64,000 nt of DNA, from positions 1,672,263-1,736,262 of the forward strand of contig BCHH01000003.1 in NCBI GenBank assembly GCA_001599595.1, read 5' to 3'. Source of the stretch: Beverwykella pulmonaria. Taxonomy: Eukaryota > Ascomycota > Dothideomycetes > Pleosporales > Melanommataceae. Position 1 is the stretch's first letter. Each line of letters opens with the position of its first letter. This document shows positions 60,977-64,000 of this stretch, in pieces. The translations under genes were made by a program, and so were the position numbers. The notes below the pieces were generated by a model. The model did not search any database. It worked only from the letters and a program-made list of their open reading frames with translations, and was not told the origin of the DNA.

Positions 60977-61456
60977 GATTGCGAGTGGAAGGAAGGGACT
61001 ACAGGCACTGCGCTGTAGTCGGGCGAAAGCGGTTGGCGGGGCTGAAGGCGGTGGTGATCCTCTGGATACCGCCGCGTGAAGTGTGAAGCTGCTGAAAAAG
61101 ATAGATACCAGATCCTCGAGTGCGAGAATCGAAGGGTATCTAGGTAAGATTTGTTCCTGTGGTTGTGTTGTGGGTTGAGTTGGTTTGATGGAGAGAAGAG
61201 TGAGGTGGTGGGAGAAAAGTCAAATTTGTACGGGCAACGGCGATAGGCGCTAAAGGCCCCTGCTAGCGCGACTTTTCATGTTCAAATTCACAGCGGCGTG
61301 AGGCAAACTGTCTGAGTCTTCTCTCGCTGTTTCGCCTTCACTCTCGCCCGCCAGCAGGGCCAGTGACTCCTCTGTCTACGTTTGCCACGCGCCGCAGCGT
61401 GCCTGCCTGTACCGGGGTCTGAATTACCAAAGTACTGTTCTGCGTTTTCGTGGACA
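60977..61456. promoter_or_regulatory. Divergent promoter region of TIF1 and the F-box/JmjC gene
   Basis: 480 bp between divergent starts; no named element recognised. Confidence 0.45.
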
Positions 61457-63239
61457 ATGGCACCGGGAGCACTTTTGGAACACCATTTGGACGGTGCCGA
61501 ATCACGGCCCAGCAAGAAAGTCAAAACTTCACCAGCGGCGGACCTTTTCGCCGACGAGGCTGCAGATGTGGCGACAGCAGTTCCCACGCACCCGCTTCAC
61601 ATCAAGCCCTCAGGCAATGCCTACACGGCGTCTGAGAATATCAAGTCCCGTTGTGGCTCGTTCGCAAGGCTCCCAGACGAGCTTCTGAGCCACATTTTAG
61701 AGTCATTCGATGCTGATGCTCTCGTACGGCTGGGAAGCACTTGCAAAGCGCTGTATGCTTTCTGTCGCCTCGATGACCTGTGGAGAGCCTTGTTCGTAGG
61801 GTAGGTAGCCAAAGCGTCTATACTCTAACGTCATCCTTCCTTTTTCGATTTCCGTCTGTCACAGTACCAATGAACAGTCATTCCAAAGGATTGGGGCGAG
61901 CATCTGAGCCTGGTCATGTATATGAATGAGTCTTTCTTCAGCCGAATGGCTTTAGGTACATGGGTCTTGTGTTTTATGTTAGATAATCCAGGTACTGGGC
62001 TGTGTGTTGTGACTCATTTTTCAAGGTCCACAATCCACCTATAGACCGCCTCGCTAACAGGCACCTAGGTCACCCCCGGAGGACTTTGTGTGGCACGGAA
62101 CATGGCGCTCGACCTTCCTCAGAATACCACAGGAGAAGGTTACCTCGGTTCCCTGCAACAATCTCTTCTCAGATGTGCTCTACCGACCGTTTCAATGTGC
62201 CAATACGCCGTTGGAGCCTTTCACTTCCAACATCCCCTCACAAAATGACATCGCCAAGCTTCCCGACCTCAGCTGCGACGAGTACGCTGAGAAGTGGACC
62301 GACGTACCCTTCATCCTCACCTCACCAGTGAAGGAATGGCCTGTCTATGGCACATGGACCCCCGAGACACTTCTAGAGAAGTACCCGAGCGTCAAGTTCC
62401 GAGCAGAAGCGGTAGATTGGCCGATGACGAAGTACATGTCCTACATGTCCAACAGCAGCGAGGAGAGCCCACTGTATCTCTTCGATCGCGGCTTCGTCGA
62501 GAAGACGGAAATATCTACTACTCGCGGTGCACTAGACGCCGCGTACTGGCCTCCTGCTTGCTTCGGCGAAGATCTCTTCAGTGTACTGGGAGACCAGCGA
62601 CCCGACTGTCGGTGGATGATCATGGGCCCCAGGCGCAGCGGCAGTACCTTTCATAAAGACCCCAATGCGACGAATGCATGGAACGCCGTGCTCACGGGTG
62701 CGAAGTACTGGCTCATGTTTCCCTCGTCGCCAACACTCCCACCACCTCCTGGCGTTATCCTCTCCGAAGACCAGTCTGAGATCACATCGCCTCTCTCCAT
62801 CGCAGAATACCTGCTCGCTTTCCACGCCCTGGCCCGCCGCACACCAGGATGCCGGGAAGGTATCTGTAACGCAGGAGAGGTACTACATGTGCCTTCAGGC
62901 TGGTTTCACCTCGTCCTGAACCTCGAGGACAGCCTCGCTCTGACGCAGAACTTTGTGCCGAAGAAAAAACTCAGCGACGTGCTAGGCTTCTTACGGGACC
63001 AGAGAGACCAAGTGAGTGGCTTTAAGGACGAGGTGTGTGATCAAGCATACGAGTTGTTCGTCGAGAGACTGCAAGAGCGACATCCCGACACCCTGAAGGA
63101 GGGTCTGGCAGAGTTAGAGAAAAAGGGTAAGAAGGGGAGGGGCAAGTGGGAAGAGCTCACAAAAGCCGCTGAGGAGGAAGAAAGCGGAGGCTTCAGCTTT
63201 GGTTTCGGAGGCGACGATGACGACGCTGATATACCCTAA
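61457..63239 (+). CDS. F-box and JmjC-domain protein (JMJD6-group oxygenase fold)
   Basis: Two exons (61457-61800, 62069-63239; intron 268 bp) give 504 aa. An F-box is present at about 75-115 (FARLPDELLSHILESFDADA, LVRLGSTCKALYAFCRLDDL). After the splice comes FVWHGTWRSTFL, the usual linker of this family. The JmjC double-stranded beta-helix shows the first iron ligands in STFHKDPNATNAWNAVLTGA (HxD), a core KYWLMFPSSPTLPPPPGV, and the distal His in LHVPSGWFHLVLNLEDSLAL. The C-terminus is basic then acidic (FGFGGDDDDADIP). Proteins with F-box plus JmjC occur across ascomycetes; the JmjC belongs near JMJD6/hydroxylase types rather than histone H3K9/K36 demethylases, and the F-box suggests SCF association. 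Both roles are inferred. The intron holds a 64-bp gt-ag unit that might mark a skipped exon. Confidence 0.9.
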
Positions 63240-63939
63240 TCAGCTCTCCCTTTTGATGAAAAATAGAGCCAAACACTACACTATCTTCATCTTCATCTCA
63301 ATCAGGATCTTAGATTGGTAGTGGAGCATGCAGACGCTCTGGGTGTGCCTTCCCAACCCAAAAAATAAAAACTTAAAACTTATCAACCCGCGGGCCTGTT
63401 GTTCTCGACTAGTAGGTGCTGCGAGCATATTAATCAACCCAAAGCAGTCCTCACTGTACATGTGTACTACGTGGAGAGTTTGATGATTGTTCAGTAATAC
63501 ATCTTCGTCTTGCCAACTACTTGCGTTCCATCGTACTTCGAGATGACAAGAATCCCACTAATTCATTCTACCACATTCTAGCTGACGGATTCTACATACC
63601 GGTCGTCAAGAAAACACAAGAGCATCGAAACCATCCTACCAGAAGGACCATTGCGCTACATGTGAGGTATACGATGGGAAGTAACTGCATCAAGTGCCAA
63701 GCTGAACTCGAGATAGGGGCCAGATGTATCTTGTCAGCATCTTACCAGCATTTTGCCAACGCCGTGGTTCAAGTACGAATTATACACCGACATTGATATC
63801 TGCCACGCGTGGCTTGCATCCAGCCAGCCCACCGGTCCATAACGCCATGACCTGCAGCTACGAATACACCTCCACAACCAAAAGGCACCAAAAGCCCCAG
63901 GAAACCAAGCACCATCAAGCGTGCAAGTCCACGAGCCAC
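63240..63939. other. Intergenic, convergent 3' flanks
   Basis: 700 bp; a 91-codon ORF (63521-63796) has no domain. Nothing else recognised. Confidence 0.4.
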
Positions 63940-64000
63940 TTAGGTCTCCGCGGCAGCAGCCTTTCTCTCGTCTTCCTCCTTCCGCATATCCTCCAAAAAC
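63940..64000 (-). CDS. C-terminal end of an unidentified gene (cut by window edge)
   Basis: On the minus strand the frame entering from the right edge reads LEDMRKEEDERKAAAAET and then TAA (63940-63942). The charged, Ala-rich helical end is typical of many eukaryotic C-termini and the stop is followed by non-coding-looking DNA. I do not recognise the protein; only about 19 residues are visible, so this call rests on composition and frame alone. Confidence 0.4.
   Translation of the reverse strand, partial: FLEDMRKEEDERKAAAAET

Noticed and set aside
63521..63796. 91-codon plus-strand ORF
   Set aside because: No domain, convergent intergenic position, composition like flanking DNA.
1..64000. 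tRNA, rRNA, snRNA genes and CRISPR arrays
   Set aside because: Scanned by eye for B-box-like GGTTCGAATCC patterns and regular repeats; candidates such as attcgattc near 57610 lack a cloverleaf. A covariance-model search would be decisive.

Overview
The window is nuclear DNA of a filamentous ascomycete (Pezizomycotina). Coding regions are broken by short gt-ag introns of mostly 45-110 bp, often with CTAAC or CTGAC-like branch sites. The gene set is that of an ascomycete: HAP3, a Dsc E3 ligase subunit, SSN3/CDK8, NTR2, a fungal NLR tail and a Ty1/Copia element. A dothideomycete is possible, but I cannot place it below subphylum from sequence alone.

Layout. 1-12 kb is a mixed region: the C-terminal tail of a NACHT/NB-ARC-WD40 (NLR-type) protein, a secreted CAP/PR-1 protein, the Mediator kinase SSN3/CDK8, a sugar-transporter-family permease, GTP cyclohydrolase II (RIB1), and a degenerate 1.5-kb Copia-type retroelement at 10595-12087 with intact LTRs and target-site duplication. 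12-29 kb holds SNF4 (AMPK gamma), a PP2C phosphatase, VPS2 (ESCRT-III), FZO1 (mitofusin), a Dsc1/Tul1-type RING E3, a rhomboid protease and a C2H2 zinc-finger gene with no recognisable start. 29-45 kb holds BRR2 (U5 helicase), a CLIP-170-type CAP-Gly protein, an APH/ACAD11-like kinase-fold protein, SmG, NTR2, CMC2 and prefoldin-2. 45-64 kb holds HAP3/NF-YB, PFA4 palmitoyltransferase, ALG12, TMA22/DENR, MEX67, a Nudix (CoA-diphosphatase-type) hydrolase, eIF4A, an F-box/JmjC protein and the last codons of an unidentified gene.

From 12 kb on almost everything is single-copy housekeeping, with short divergent promoters. Functional themes recur: splicing (BRR2, SmG, NTR2), mRNA export and translation (MEX67, TMA22, eIF4A), secretory and membrane quality control (Dsc E3 next to a rhomboid, ALG12, PFA4, VPS2), and two enzymes ending in PTS1-like tripeptides. 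No secondary-metabolite cluster, CRISPR array, tRNA or rRNA gene was recognised.

The most unusual structure is the Copia relic. Its interior contains a 119-bp near-perfect fold-back of its own RNase H segment. The single mismatch between the arms is a CpA-to-TpA change that makes a stop codon. Other points worth checking are an in-frame alternative first exon in HAP3, the Dsc E3/rhomboid neighbourhood, PTS1-like tails, and very small coding exons in VPS2, TMA22 and eIF4A. Exon boundaries were deduced by hand from frame continuity, gt-ag ends and family motifs; every multi-exon model given sums to a multiple of three.
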